The notes: generated by a model not told the origin, from the sequence alone. Numbered from the stretch's first letter, positions 53,531 through 62,909 are shown. The stretch: DNA of 64,000 nucleotides from Bacteroidales bacterium UBA3844 (GCA_002392915.1 DGHQ01000058.1:57404-121403); one strand, 5' to 3'. Translations and numbers: made by a program.

Positions 53531-55213
53531 TTACATATATTTTTTTATCATATTCGTAACAAATGACTTTTCTGATTTATCCAACAAAAACAAATATGAA
53601 AATATAAGCACAAAAGATATTGAAACAAACACACTAGATATAAACATCAAATGTTTATTCATTTCAATATAATGCAACCCAATTACAAGTGGCAAAGAAA
53701 GGATTACAACCAAAATTGTCTTAACCAAAACTTTTTTTGTAAAATCTCTTATCGAGAATTGTATCAATGGTTTTACTATCCATAAACGAGCCACAAAACA
53801 AACAGAAGAAATTGCAACATGAACAATCAATACTATTGTGGGATCAAAACCCAAACGCAACAATACGTAAGATATTGGAACCAACAACAATGTCAAGCCT
53901 CCAGTTACAATAGAATAAATTTTTATGTTTCCAGTTGCACGAGCAGCAATCATAAAAGGAGTCGCCATCGCATCTACCAAAGCGACCAATAAAGATAACT
54001 TAACAAATTCAACAGTATACTGAGGATATTGTCCTAACCACAAATCCAAAACATAGGGGGTCTCAAACAACAAAGGTAGAATCATCACAAACATTAAAAC
54101 AAACGTCAACTTGCAACTACGATAAATCAAGCTATGCATATACACAATATCACCCTGAGCATATGTTTTTATTATTTGAGGCATAACCGCAGATTGGAAG
54201 TTTCCAGCAAACATCTGCACTAAACCTTGAACCTGTACAGAAATAGTTCTTGCCGCATTAACAACTGGGCCAAAGAATAAATTTAGTACAATATTCACAC
54301 CTTGAATTGCCATTGTAGTTGCAAGACTACCTATCAAATCCCAAGATATATATGTAGACAAGTTTTTAAGTAATTCTCTATCGATTTGCCACTTATACTT
54401 CGTCTCTATAAATCTTTTCTTGCAATATACAGTATAGATCATTCGTATAGATGCAAAAACAGCAAGACATAATCCAGCATACAAAATCAATTTGTCCACC
54501 TCGAACAGCAGCAACATGAAAACAATCCCCAATTTCAAGATTGCCTCCAAAATAGAGATATACGCAAAGACATTCATCTTTTCGTATGCAATCACCAATG
54601 CATTATATGGTGAACTCAGGATACCAAATATAGAGGAAACAATAGAAAAATGATAAACCCAGACAGCGGCATCAAATCTATCCGCAGGTATGTTCATCTT
54701 GGTATAAAGGAACCAAAGTCCAACGGTTTCTCCTACGACAAAAATAATGGCCGCTAAAATATAATGGACCATGTTTATCGTACAGAAAACCAATTGCTGC
54801 TTCTCTACATTTTTACCTCCTAAAGCATGTGCAATGAATCTTTGACTAGCACCAGATAAAGCTGCAGACAAAAATCCGAACAAGGCAATTATACCTCCGA
54901 CAACGTTATAGATACCAAAATCTTCAACTCCTAATATTTGAAGGATTACTCGACTTGTATAAAGCGAGATTCCCATCATGAAGAACATACGAAGATATAA
55001 TGCTATCGTATTCTTCGCTAATCGCTTATTGTTTTCCGATTTTTCTGCCTGATCAATTTTAGAATGAGATCCTGGATCTGCATTCTCATCCGAAATTATC
55101 AGTTCTTTATTGTCATGCTCTGCATCAGTCAATTGAGCACCCGTAGCCATACCTTGAGAACAATTAAAACTCTTCTCTTCCTCATTATTATTAATAATGT
55201 TATTCTCTGGCAT
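53531..55213 (-). CDS. Wzx-type oligosaccharide flippase
   Basis: The 560-residue polytopic protein of the MATE/MOP superfamily has about 14 membrane segments from residue about 75 (KNTIALYLRMFFMMGISLYT). Segments such as VILQILGVEDFGIYNVVGGI and SGASQRFIAHALGGKNVEKQ are characteristic. It should move undecaprenyl-linked repeat units across the inner membrane. It has an unusual hydrophilic, acidic N-terminal extension of about 70 residues (NNNEEEKSF and similar) before the first membrane helix. It lies downstream of the dehydratase gene. Confidence 0.9.
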   Translation of the reverse strand: MPENNIINNNEEEKSFNCSQGMATGAQLTDAEHDNKELIISDENADPGSHSKIDQAEKSENNKRLAKNTIALYLRMFFMMGISLYTSRVILQILGVEDFGIYNVVGGIIALFGFLSAALSGASQRFIAHALGGKNVEKQQLVFCTINMVHYILAAIIFVVGETVGLWFLYTKMNIPADRFDAAVWVYHFSIVSSIFGILSSPYNALVIAYEKMNVFAYISILEAILKLGIVFMLLLFEVDKLILYAGLCLAVFASIRMIYTVYCKKRFIETKYKWQIDRELLKNLSTYISWDLIGSLATTMAIQGVNIVLNLFFGPVVNAARTISVQVQGLVQMFAGNFQSAVMPQIIKTYAQGDIVYMHSLIYRSCKLTFVLMFVMILPLLFETPYVLDLWLGQYPQYTVEFVKLSLLVALVDAMATPFMIAARATGNIKIYSIVTGGLTLLLVPISYVLLRLGFDPTIVLIVHVAISSVCFVARLWIVKPLIQFSIRDFTKKVLVKTILVVILSLPLVIGLHYIEMNKHLMFISSVFVSISFVLIFSYLFLLDKSEKSFVTNMIKKYM

Positions 55214-55249
55214 ACTGGTGTCAATTATTAAAATCTATCCTCAAAATAG

Positions 55250-57178
55250 TTAAGCCTGAGACTCACCTTCTTTATCTAGAATCTCGTATTTAGAGTGTTT
55301 GCTCTTAAATTCAGGTACCAGCACTTTCATTTGCTTAACAATAGACATGTCGTCATAACCATCTTTTGTTATTTCTATAAGTCTGTTAATCTGAGAGCAT
55401 ACCTCCTCATATCCAAGTTCACGTACAGAAGCTAACTTGATCTTTGGATGTGATGACGGCTTTGTATTCTCCTCCTTGTTCAACAACTCCTCATATAATT
55501 TCTCTCCGTCACGCAAACCTGTATACTTGATTTCTACATCAGTTGCTCCAGAAAGTAGAATAATACGTTTTGCCAAATCTGCAATACGAACCGGTTTACC
55601 CATATCAAACACGAAGATTTCTCCACCATGACCCATTGTTCCTGCCTGTAACACCAACTTACATGCCTCTGGTATCAACATGAAATAACGGATTATATCA
55701 GGATGTGTAACTGTAAGTGGGCCACCTGCTTTTAACTGTTCCTTGAACAACGGAATAACAGATCCATTTGAACCCAAGACATTACCGAATCTTGTTGTGA
55801 CAAATTCAGTGCATCCTTCAATCTTACCATCCTTGATCTCCTTGTCAAGACTTTGGCAATACATCTCACAGATTCGTTTTGAACATCCCATGACGTTCGT
55901 TGGATTTACCGCCTTATCTGTAGAAACCATCACAAACTTTTTGACACCATACTTTACTGACAAATCCGCCATTATTCTGGTGCCATCTATATTATTCATG
56001 ACTGCTTCTCCTGGATTATCTTCCATCATAGGCACGTGCTTATATGCAGCGGCATGGAATACATATTCAGGCTTGTATTTATCGAACAAATACTCCATGT
56101 GTATCTTATGATGAATACTTGCCGTCACTGTTTCCGCAGGAATATCAGGGAACTTGCGAGCCATCATCAATCTGATGTCATGAAGTGGTGTCTCCGCCTG
56201 ATCCACAAGTACCAACTGACTAGGTCCGAACTCAGAAACCTGTCTTACTATCTCGGAACCAATAGAACCTGCGGCTCCTGTAATCAATATGCTCTTTCCT
56301 TTCAAGACGTTGCTGATAGCATCCAAGTCGACATCTATCTGGTTACGCGGCAACAGATCCTCCACGTCTACCTCCTTCAAATGAGTGTAACGCAAATCAC
56401 TCTTTCCGTCCCACTCCTGCTGATTGTACATCAATATCTTGATTCCAGCTTCTGCCAACGCGTCTGCCATCTGCTGATTATTTCTTATCGCATCCGACTT
56501 CAACGGAGATACCATCAGCACCGTCGCATTCTTTTGGCGCATTCTGCTGACCAATTTCTCATCATTTGCGTAAATCTTCACTCCCATCAACAAATGATGA
56601 GCGTCACTTGCCACGTCTGACACAAAACCAGTAACCTCATACTTCGACTCCTGTGCCTGAATACTTTTCGCCAAAGCGACGCCTCCTTCTTTCACACCAT
56701 AGATAAATACCCTCTGAACTGAGGCATCTATAAAATAAACATCATAAAAGTATTTTGTCATGATGCGGACGAAACACATTATCAAAGTCGACATTACACA
56801 TATAGCGAGCAGCTCATTCCATGACAACGGAACCAAATAGCTGTCTATTTTCGTTGTATGCCTAACTATAAATATTAAGGCTATAGCTATAACCGTAGCT
56901 GTCCACAAGCGCATCAAGTCTACAAAAGATGAGTATCTCAATACGCCACTATATGTATATCTCAATCTAAAGCCTATCAGATAGAAAACAAGATAAGCAC
57001 AAAATGTCAATAACAATGGTCCAAAATTTGCAAGTGTGCTTGTGGCACTTGTCATCATTGCATGTACAAAGAAACTTGTTCCGACTACTATCAGACAGTC
57101 CATTAGCAGTACTAACCAATAAGACAACGCATCCTTCGAAAAATACCAATGCGTAAATCTACAAAATAGATTATTCAT
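55250..57178 (-). CDS. Membrane-anchored UDP-N-acetylglucosamine 4,6-dehydratase-like protein (CapD/PglF type)
   Basis: The 642-residue protein has four N-terminal membrane helices (about residues 18-135) and a PglF-like first Rossmann domain. A short-chain dehydrogenase domain follows from about residue 290, with the dinucleotide motif ILITGAAGSIGSEIVRQV. FVMVSTDKAVNPTNVMGCSK carries the S/T-D-K-A and M-x3-K active site. Family members make 4-keto-6-deoxy sugars for bacillosamine, FucNAc and similar residues, which a DegT enzyme then aminates; such a gene lies at 34677-35942. It is 26 bases downstream of the tyrosine kinase gene. Confidence 0.93.
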   Translation of the reverse strand: MNNLFCRFTHWYFSKDALSYWLVLLMDCLIVVGTSFFVHAMMTSATSTLANFGPLLLTFCAYLVFYLIGFRLRYTYSGVLRYSSFVDLMRLWTATVIAIALIFIVRHTTKIDSYLVPLSWNELLAICVMSTLIMCFVRIMTKYFYDVYFIDASVQRVFIYGVKEGGVALAKSIQAQESKYEVTGFVSDVASDAHHLLMGVKIYANDEKLVSRMRQKNATVLMVSPLKSDAIRNNQQMADALAEAGIKILMYNQQEWDGKSDLRYTHLKEVDVEDLLPRNQIDVDLDAISNVLKGKSILITGAAGSIGSEIVRQVSEFGPSQLVLVDQAETPLHDIRLMMARKFPDIPAETVTASIHHKIHMEYLFDKYKPEYVFHAAAYKHVPMMEDNPGEAVMNNIDGTRIMADLSVKYGVKKFVMVSTDKAVNPTNVMGCSKRICEMYCQSLDKEIKDGKIEGCTEFVTTRFGNVLGSNGSVIPLFKEQLKAGGPLTVTHPDIIRYFMLIPEACKLVLQAGTMGHGGEIFVFDMGKPVRIADLAKRIILLSGATDVEIKYTGLRDGEKLYEELLNKEENTKPSSHPKIKLASVRELGYEEVCSQINRLIEITKDGYDDMSIVKQMKVLVPEFKSKHSKYEILDKEGESQA

Positions 57179-57204
57179 TTTCGTATATCAGTTAATTTAT
57201 TCTT

Positions 57205-59616
57205 TTATTCTTTAATATAATTACCATAACCATAGCCATAGCCATAACCATATTTTGTTCCCATGGTTTTCGTCACAGAAGTGCCATTCAGGATCAACGA
57301 AAGTGATGGGAATTTTTTCTGATTATAGAATGTATCAACAATCGGCAGCATATCTTTCTTCATCAATCCTGCACGAACAACAAACAATGCCATATCAACA
57401 TACTCAGAAACAACATTTGCATCCGCCACAACATCAACTGGCGGGCAATCTATAAATACATAATCATACTCTTGTTTTAACTCTTCAATCATTCTTGGAA
57501 GATAATCTTCATTGAACAATAATTCTGTAGGGTTTGGCGGCACTTCTCCAACAGGAATAACATCAAAAGAGCTATCTTCTACATGAACTAACACATCTCT
57601 CCAACTCTTTCGGTCTCCATTCAAATAATCAACCACACCATGATGAGGACGATCCACAACCTGAGACAATGAAGCCCTACGCAAATCTAAATCAACCGCA
57701 ACAACTTTCTTCTTCTTTAGAGACATACAATATGCCAAGTTTGCAGAAACAAAACTCTTTCCACTACCAGGATTCAAAGATGTAAACATTACGACCTTAT
57801 GAGATTTGCCCTTTCCTAGCATAAAATCAACATTAGTTCGCACAACACGGAATGCTTCATTTATAATATTACGACAATTTTCTTTGACAACTAGTGTGAT
57901 TCCATTTTCTGTATTTCCTTCTTTTTTTGTACACTGAGGTATTTCTCCAGCAAATGGAACAGCAAGCCGCTCTACATCCTGACGTCCACGAATCGTTGTG
58001 TTGCTCATTTCTATCAATGTCATGATTGCCGCTGGAATCAACAGACCTGCAATAAATGCAAACACCCAAATCATTGAACGATTAGGAGCCGCAGGTGAAT
58101 TACTTCCACGAGGTTCTGTAATCAAACGAGTATTATACGCAGTAAAAGCCTGAGACAAAGCATTTTCCTCACGTTTTTGTAACAAAAACAAATACAATCC
58201 TTCCATGACCTTTTGCTGACGTTCCTCCGACAACAAATACTTTGCTTGGTTTGGATTTCTTGCCAACTGACGCTCCGTTCTCGACTCTTGAGCATTCACA
58301 TTCTTAATCTGCATTGATAGAGAAGCAATCTCATTGTTCACACTCTGCAAAATAACAGACTGCATCGCATTCAAGTGTTTTGTCTGATCTTTTACTAAAG
58401 GATGATTCTCACTACTATTAGCCAGCATTCTGTTTCGCTCAAGCAATATCTTATTATATTCCGCAATCTGACTCTGTACGTTTCCACTAGACATACTTGA
58501 AGAAATCGGCAAAGGATTGTCAAAATTCTGTTCTCTCAAAATGTCCTGAATATACTCAAGCATAGACAATTGATTGTTCAATTCAAGCAGACGATCCTTA
58601 GTCGCCGAATTCTGTTGCAAATACAATTGAGATACAGCTGCAATGTCTGGCAACAAATTCTTCCCCTTAAAATTCGCAATGTTCTTATCAATACCTGTCA
58701 ATTCTGATTCGATAACCCCTAGACGTGATGAAATAAATTCCGAGGTACTTTCCGCAATTCTATTTTTATCATGTACCCAATTATCATTATAGACCTTTAT
58801 TACCGTCTTTATAACGTCCGTTGCTCTATCTGTCGACTCATCTGTAATCGACAAATTCACTACAGTTGACTGCTTATCTACCAATCCTACAGCAAGTGCC
58901 CCATTATATTTGTTAGTGGCAGCGTCTACACTAGTACGATAAAAATTTATATTCTTATACGCATCTCCTCCTTCAACTCCTGTCTGATAGATTGCTAAAT
59001 GCCCAACTGGTGTTTCTGTTGAAATAGAATCCCCCAACTTGATATTGATGGATTCCTTATATTCAATTCCTTTATTATTAAAATCATACAACACAGCATA
59101 GTCGTCATCTGCCAATTTAATCTTAAACGAGACAAAATCTGTATTCTCCTTTTTTGAAGCATCAAATACAACCTTTATAGGAGATTTTCCATATATATCT
59201 TGTTCCCTAAGATCAATTGGTATCTTATAATAATCCATCAACTGTAATTCCCTAACTACTTGTGTCATCAATGTAGGAGACTTCAAAGATATAAGTTCAT
59301 TGCTAAGATTGGATTTATTTGCAACCAAACCGATATCCTGCATCTCAGAAGCTATGTTTGCAACTGAAGAACCCTTGCTTTCATCTTTTATAAGAAGCAT
59401 AGCGGACCTTGTATACACAGGAGATGTTGTAGCCAAATAATACCAAGCCGCACCTAAACAAATCGCCAACGATATTATAAACCAATACCAATGCGAAACA
59501 AAAGATGCCAGCACCTCTGCAATAGAAAATCCATTATTGCCACCAACAGGTGTATTCGACTGTGTCGAAGCAGCAACATTTACTTCATCACCGCCATTTT
59601 TACTTACCATCACCAT
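57205..59616 (-). CDS. Wzc-type polysaccharide co-polymerase and tyrosine autokinase
   Basis: The 803-residue inner-membrane protein controls chain length and export. The Wzz domain begins near residue 30, with membrane helices at about 40-60 and 515-535 (WVFAFIAGLLIPAAIMTLIE) flanking a long periplasmic coiled coil. The cytosolic BY-kinase has Walker A SLNPGSGKSFVSANLAYCMS near residue 615, VVAVDLDLRRASL (A') and YVFIDCPPVDVVAD (B). The C-terminus is a tyrosine cluster, KYGYGYGYGYGNYIKE, the autophosphorylation site, coded by a hexamer tandem repeat. It follows upxY by 30 bases. No separate Wzb phosphatase or Wza exporter gene is seen nearby. Confidence 0.93.
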   Translation of the reverse strand: MVMVSKNGGDEVNVAASTQSNTPVGGNNGFSIAEVLASFVSHWYWFIISLAICLGAAWYYLATTSPVYTRSAMLLIKDESKGSSVANIASEMQDIGLVANKSNLSNELISLKSPTLMTQVVRELQLMDYYKIPIDLREQDIYGKSPIKVVFDASKKENTDFVSFKIKLADDDYAVLYDFNNKGIEYKESINIKLGDSISTETPVGHLAIYQTGVEGGDAYKNINFYRTSVDAATNKYNGALAVGLVDKQSTVVNLSITDESTDRATDVIKTVIKVYNDNWVHDKNRIAESTSEFISSRLGVIESELTGIDKNIANFKGKNLLPDIAAVSQLYLQQNSATKDRLLELNNQLSMLEYIQDILREQNFDNPLPISSSMSSGNVQSQIAEYNKILLERNRMLANSSENHPLVKDQTKHLNAMQSVILQSVNNEIASLSMQIKNVNAQESRTERQLARNPNQAKYLLSEERQQKVMEGLYLFLLQKREENALSQAFTAYNTRLITEPRGSNSPAAPNRSMIWVFAFIAGLLIPAAIMTLIEMSNTTIRGRQDVERLAVPFAGEIPQCTKKEGNTENGITLVVKENCRNIINEAFRVVRTNVDFMLGKGKSHKVVMFTSLNPGSGKSFVSANLAYCMSLKKKKVVAVDLDLRRASLSQVVDRPHHGVVDYLNGDRKSWRDVLVHVEDSSFDVIPVGEVPPNPTELLFNEDYLPRMIEELKQEYDYVFIDCPPVDVVADANVVSEYVDMALFVVRAGLMKKDMLPIVDTFYNQKKFPSLSLILNGTSVTKTMGTKYGYGYGYGYGNYIKE
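57222..57256 (-). repeat. Hexamer tandem repeat coding the Tyr-Gly tail of the kinase
   Basis: About five imperfect copies of a GG(T/C)TAT-type hexamer (plus strand CCATAG/CCATAA) encode the alternating Tyr-Gly run. Copy number could change by slippage and alter the number of phosphorylatable tyrosines. Confidence 0.55.
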
Positions 59617-59646
59617 AATTAATCGTTGTATCTAAATTTCTTTTTT

Positions 59647-60189
59647 TCAATTTATTAATTCTACCATATCTGGCTCAACCTCAGCACTAATGCCAAACAA
59701 ACCATCTAATACTACAACTAGAATCTTACGTCGGCTACCTTTCCTTTTAACAAAATAGCCTTCCACGCCATCTAACGCTCCTCCTATCATTCTAATTCTT
59801 TGTCCCTTGACCAATTGTATTTCTTCTGGCATAAATATTTGCGAATTTTCATTTGATTCCGCTACACGAATAAAATCTTCCATCGCTTTTATTGGCACAA
59901 TCAAACAATCCGCCTGTTTACCACTACATCGATTATAAACAAACTGAAAATTGCTTCCAACTACCGTATGTGGCATTATGCTTTCCTTGCTACCATACAC
60001 AAATAGAAGATTTGGTATAACAGGTTCTTTCGAAATAAACTTTTTTCCTTTCAATGTCTTTACTACCACTTTCATCGCCTGGTAATAACGGATACCACAA
60101 TCCTGCAGTTTCTGTTTGACCCCAGTCTCACAAAAACGTCCCAGTGTGCGCATTACATACCAATGCATATTTTCATCCTCATTTTTCAT
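59647..60189 (-). CDS. UpxY-family transcription antiterminator (NusG-like)
   Basis: The 180-residue NusG paralogue has an N-terminal NGN domain, MHWYVMRTLGRFCETGVKQK, with PVIPNLLFVYGSKE, and a C-terminal KOW domain LVKGQRIRMIGGALDGVEGY. In Bacteroides, UpxY proteins head capsule operons and prevent early termination in their 5' leaders; a partner UpxZ inhibits other loci. Here upxY is first in the operon but no upxZ follows; the kinase gene is next. ATG 60189 chosen; an internal ATG at 60168 gives the conserved HWYV start. Confidence 0.9.
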   Translation of the reverse strand: MKNEDENMHWYVMRTLGRFCETGVKQKLQDCGIRYYQAMKVVVKTLKGKKFISKEPVIPNLLFVYGSKESIMPHTVVGSNFQFVYNRCSGKQADCLIVPIKAMEDFIRVAESNENSQIFMPEEIQLVKGQRIRMIGGALDGVEGYFVKRKGSRRKILVVVLDGLFGISAEVEPDMVELIN

Positions 60190-60588
60190 CAAAAGAAATT
60201 CAGCGATTATTTTTACAAAGGATACATTTTCGACTCCTTAAACCCTTTATAAGAGAATAAGAAACAATTAGTTACATAAAGTCGTATCACTTTTGTCCTT
60301 AGCATTGATATTAGTTCCCTATATCAATTTACTTCTGTTCGCATCAACAAAACGCAAAAAAAGCAACACAAAAATAGTAAAAAAACGAATATAAATACAG
60401 AGCCATTACTTAAAAAATGTTAATTTTTTCATAAGAAGCATTGAATTGTATATTTTTATACATAAATATGCGTTAAATAATACATGTCTGCAATCATTAT
60501 GTTCTTTTCTATCTGATTACAAATATCAAATATTTGTATTATGCTTTAAGAATTATATGTTATCTTTGCCAACAATTATTAAATATAG
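60190..60588. other. Divergent intergenic region: capsule leader and hisB promoter
   Basis: About 400 bases without a gene. The capsule side should hold the operon promoter and the untranslated leader that UpxY acts on. A minus-strand TATTTTTG at 60369-60376 is a candidate -7, without a clear -33. I saw no inverted repeat pair flanking a promoter of the type used for capsule phase switching, and no recombinase gene nearby. On the plus side TATCTTTG at 60561-60568 serves hisB. Confidence 0.5.
60561..60568 (+). promoter_or_regulatory. -7 element of the hisB promoter
   Basis: TATCTTTG 21 bases before the hisB ATG matches TAnnTTTG; a TTTG lies 24 bases further upstream (60533-60536), a slightly long spacing. 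Confidence 0.45.
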
Positions 60589-61719
60589 ATGAAAACAGCA
60601 TTATTTATAGATCGTGACGGTACGATCATCATAGAACCGCCTGTAACCGAACAGGTCAATTCTCTTGCTGAGATGACTTTTCTTCCTGGTGTCATCCGTA
60701 ATATGGCGTTTATCCGCGAACGTCTATCTTCTGAATTTGTGATGGTTACAAATCAGGATGGTCTTGGAACAGATTCTTATCCGGAATCTGTTTTTGAGAA
60801 GATTCAAAACAAAATGCTTGAAGTGTTGAAAGGAGAAGGTGTCGAATTCGACGACATTCTAATTGACAAATCATATCCTGAAGACGGTCTTGACACTCGC
60901 AAACCAGGAATCGGAATGCTTGGTGCTTATTTGAATGGCGACTATGATATGTCTCATTCTTACGTCATCGGAGACAGAGCCACAGACGTCCAACTAGCTA
61001 AAAACTTGGGATGCAAAGGAATTCTTATTGCAGAAGATGTAGACGCAGGAGCAAAAATGCTTCAGGAGAAAGGTTTGTCTGACCACTGTGCTCTTATCGC
61101 TGAAAATTGGTATAAAATTGCAGAATTTCTTTTCGCTGAAGAAAGAGTAGCGACGGTAGCTCGCAAAACTAAAGAGACTGACATCAACATTCGCGTCGAC
61201 TTGGATGGAAATGGCAAATGCGACATTTCTACCGGACTTGGATTCTTCGACCATATGCTTGAACAAATCGGCAAACACTCAGGAATCAATCTGATGATTC
61301 ACGTGAAAGGCGACTTGAATGTGGACGAGCACCACACTATTGAAGATACAGGAATCGCACTCGGCGAGGCTATCTATAAAGCGCTTGGCTCAAAACGTGG
61401 TGTCGAAAGATACGGGTATTCTCTACCAATGGACGATTGTCTGTGTAGCGTCTGCCTTGATTTCGGCGGAAGACCATGGCTGGTTTGGGATGCAGAATTC
61501 AAAAGAGAATATGTGGGCGACATGCCAACTGAAATGTTTTTGCATTTCTTCAAAAGTCTGAGCGACTCTGCAAAAATGAATCTGAACATAAAAGCAGAAG
61601 GAGACAATGAGCACCACAAGATAGAAGGAATCTTCAAGGCTCTTGCCCGAGCAATCAAGATGGCAATCAAACGTGATATTTATAAATATGAGTTGCCAAG
61701 CACAAAAGGCACGCTATAA
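60589..61719 (+). CDS. hisB: Bifunctional histidinol-phosphatase/imidazoleglycerol-phosphate dehydratase
   Basis: The 376-residue cytosolic enzyme carries out steps 6 and 8 of histidine synthesis. The N-terminal HAD phosphatase begins MKTALFIDRDGTIIIEPPVT (D8, D10) with YVIGDRATDVQLAKNLGC. The C-terminal dehydratase (about 180-376) has FFDHMLEQIGKHSGINLMIH and DEHHTIEDTGIALGEAIYKA, with the metal-binding histidines, then EGDNEHHKIEGIFKALARAI. It stands apart from other his genes in this window. Confidence 0.97.
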   Translation: MKTALFIDRDGTIIIEPPVTEQVNSLAEMTFLPGVIRNMAFIRERLSSEFVMVTNQDGLGTDSYPESVFEKIQNKMLEVLKGEGVEFDDILIDKSYPEDGLDTRKPGIGMLGAYLNGDYDMSHSYVIGDRATDVQLAKNLGCKGILIAEDVDAGAKMLQEKGLSDHCALIAENWYKIAEFLFAEERVATVARKTKETDINIRVDLDGNGKCDISTGLGFFDHMLEQIGKHSGINLMIHVKGDLNVDEHHTIEDTGIALGEAIYKALGSKRGVERYGYSLPMDDCLCSVCLDFGGRPWLVWDAEFKREYVGDMPTEMFLHFFKSLSDSAKMNLNIKAEGDNEHHKIEGIFKALARAIKMAIKRDIYKYELPSTKGTL

Positions 61720-61721
61720 TC

Positions 61722-61789
61722 ATAAATGCATAATTCGCAATGCGAAATGCAAAATTAACAGTTAATTCCTAATTTTTAATTTAATAAAG
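61722..61789. repeat. Low-complexity intergenic repeat between hisB and fabD
   Basis: The 68-base spacer consists of AT-rich motifs such as GCGAAATGCAAAATTA and AATTTTTAATTTA. Its reverse complement shares TAAATTAAAAATTA with a stretch inside prmC (7944-7957). It resembles a dispersed Bacteroidetes intergenic repeat; genome-wide copies would confirm. Confidence 0.4.
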
Positions 61790-62686
61790 ATGAAGGCATA
61801 CGTTTTCCCTGGTCAGGGATCGCAGTTTAGCGGAATGGGTAAAGATTTGTATGAGAATTCACCCGTCGCAAAAAAACTTTTTGATAAAGCTGACGAGATT
61901 CTTGGATTCAAGATCTCTGAAATAATGTTCAACGGTACTGACGAGGAATTGAAGCAGACAAAAGTAACTCAACCTGCAGTATTCCTACATTCTGTAATCC
62001 TTGCAAAGGCTATGGGAGATAACTTCCAGCCCGATATGGTTGCAGGACACTCTCTTGGCGAATTGTCAGCACTTACAGCAGCAGGAGCTATCACATTTGA
62101 GGATGGCTTGAAGATTGTAGCCAAACGTGCTATGGCAATGCAGAAGGCTTGCGAGATTCAACCAAGCATCATGGCTGCCATTCTTGGCCTTGAAGACGCA
62201 GTTGTTGAGAAACTTTGTGCAGAAACTACAGAAGGTCAGGTTGTTCCAGCCAACTACAACTGTCCTGGTCAACTTGTTGTGAGCGGAAGCATCGAGGGAA
62301 TTGATGCTGTTTGTGCCAAGGCTACAGAGGCTGGTGCAAAACGTGCTCTTAAACTTGCGGTTTCAGGAGCATTCCATTCTCCTTTCATGAAGCCTGCAGA
62401 AAATGAGCTTGCAGAAGCTATCCAAGCAACAACATTCTCAACACCAAAATGTCCTGTTTATCAGAATGTTTCAACCAAAGCTGAGACAGATCCTGAGGTT
62501 ATCAAATCTAACCTACTACGTCAGCTGACATCTCCTGTTAAATGGACTCAGAGCGTAAAAAATATGATTGCTGACGGTGCAACAAGTTTCACCGAGGTCG
62601 GACCAGGAGCCGTGCTTCAGGGTATGATTAAGAAAATCGACAAGGAGTGGTGCAAGGAGCACGAAGTCAAATCTGCATCTCTATAA
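61790..62686 (+). CDS. fabD: Malonyl-CoA:ACP transacylase
   Basis: The 298-residue enzyme loads malonyl groups onto acyl carrier protein for fatty-acid synthesis. It begins MKAYVFPGQGSQFSGMGKDL. The active-site serine is in MVAGHSLGELSALTAAGAIT, the catalytic histidine in KLAVSGAFHSPFMKPAENEL, and the conserved Q and R segments are present (KVTQPAVFLHS, IVAKRAMAMQKA). The gene is single, 70 bases after hisB. Confidence 0.97.
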   Translation: MKAYVFPGQGSQFSGMGKDLYENSPVAKKLFDKADEILGFKISEIMFNGTDEELKQTKVTQPAVFLHSVILAKAMGDNFQPDMVAGHSLGELSALTAAGAITFEDGLKIVAKRAMAMQKACEIQPSIMAAILGLEDAVVEKLCAETTEGQVVPANYNCPGQLVVSGSIEGIDAVCAKATEAGAKRALKLAVSGAFHSPFMKPAENELAEAIQATTFSTPKCPVYQNVSTKAETDPEVIKSNLLRQLTSPVKWTQSVKNMIADGATSFTEVGPGAVLQGMIKKIDKEWCKEHEVKSASL

Positions 62687-62712
62687 TTGATTTTTAAATC
62701 TAAACTATAAAA

Positions 62713-62909
62713 AAATGAGGGTGTATCAAAATGTAAAATCAAGTTTTTCGAACTTACATTTTGTCACTTTTTATATGAACAAAGCCGTTTCAGAGCTTAA
62801 AAATTACAGTTAAGTCTATGAAACGGCTATATTTTTGGAGAATTTAAAAATCAACTTACATTTTGATAGTTTGATTTTTGATAAATTGAGTTTTGATACA
62901 CCCTCATTT
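62713..62909. mobile_element. MITE-like element with 19-bp perfect terminal inverted repeats
   Basis: The ends are AAATGAGGGTGTATCAAAA (62713-62731) and its exact reverse complement (62891-62909). Inside are a subterminal hairpin (CAAAATGTAA 62727-62736 with TTACATTTTG 62754-62763), a 13-bp direct repeat AACTTACATTTTG (62751 and 62853), and a central stem AGCCGTTTCA / TGAAACGGCT (62783-62828). At 197 bp with no reading frame it fits a non-autonomous insertion sequence derivative. No clear target duplication was seen outside the repeats. A long structured 3' end of the fabD transcript is the alternative. Confidence 0.65.

Noticed and set aside
60190..60588. Invertible capsule promoter
   Set aside because: I looked for paired inverted repeats flanking a promoter and for a tyrosine or serine recombinase; only short AT palindromes such as CAAATATTTG are present.
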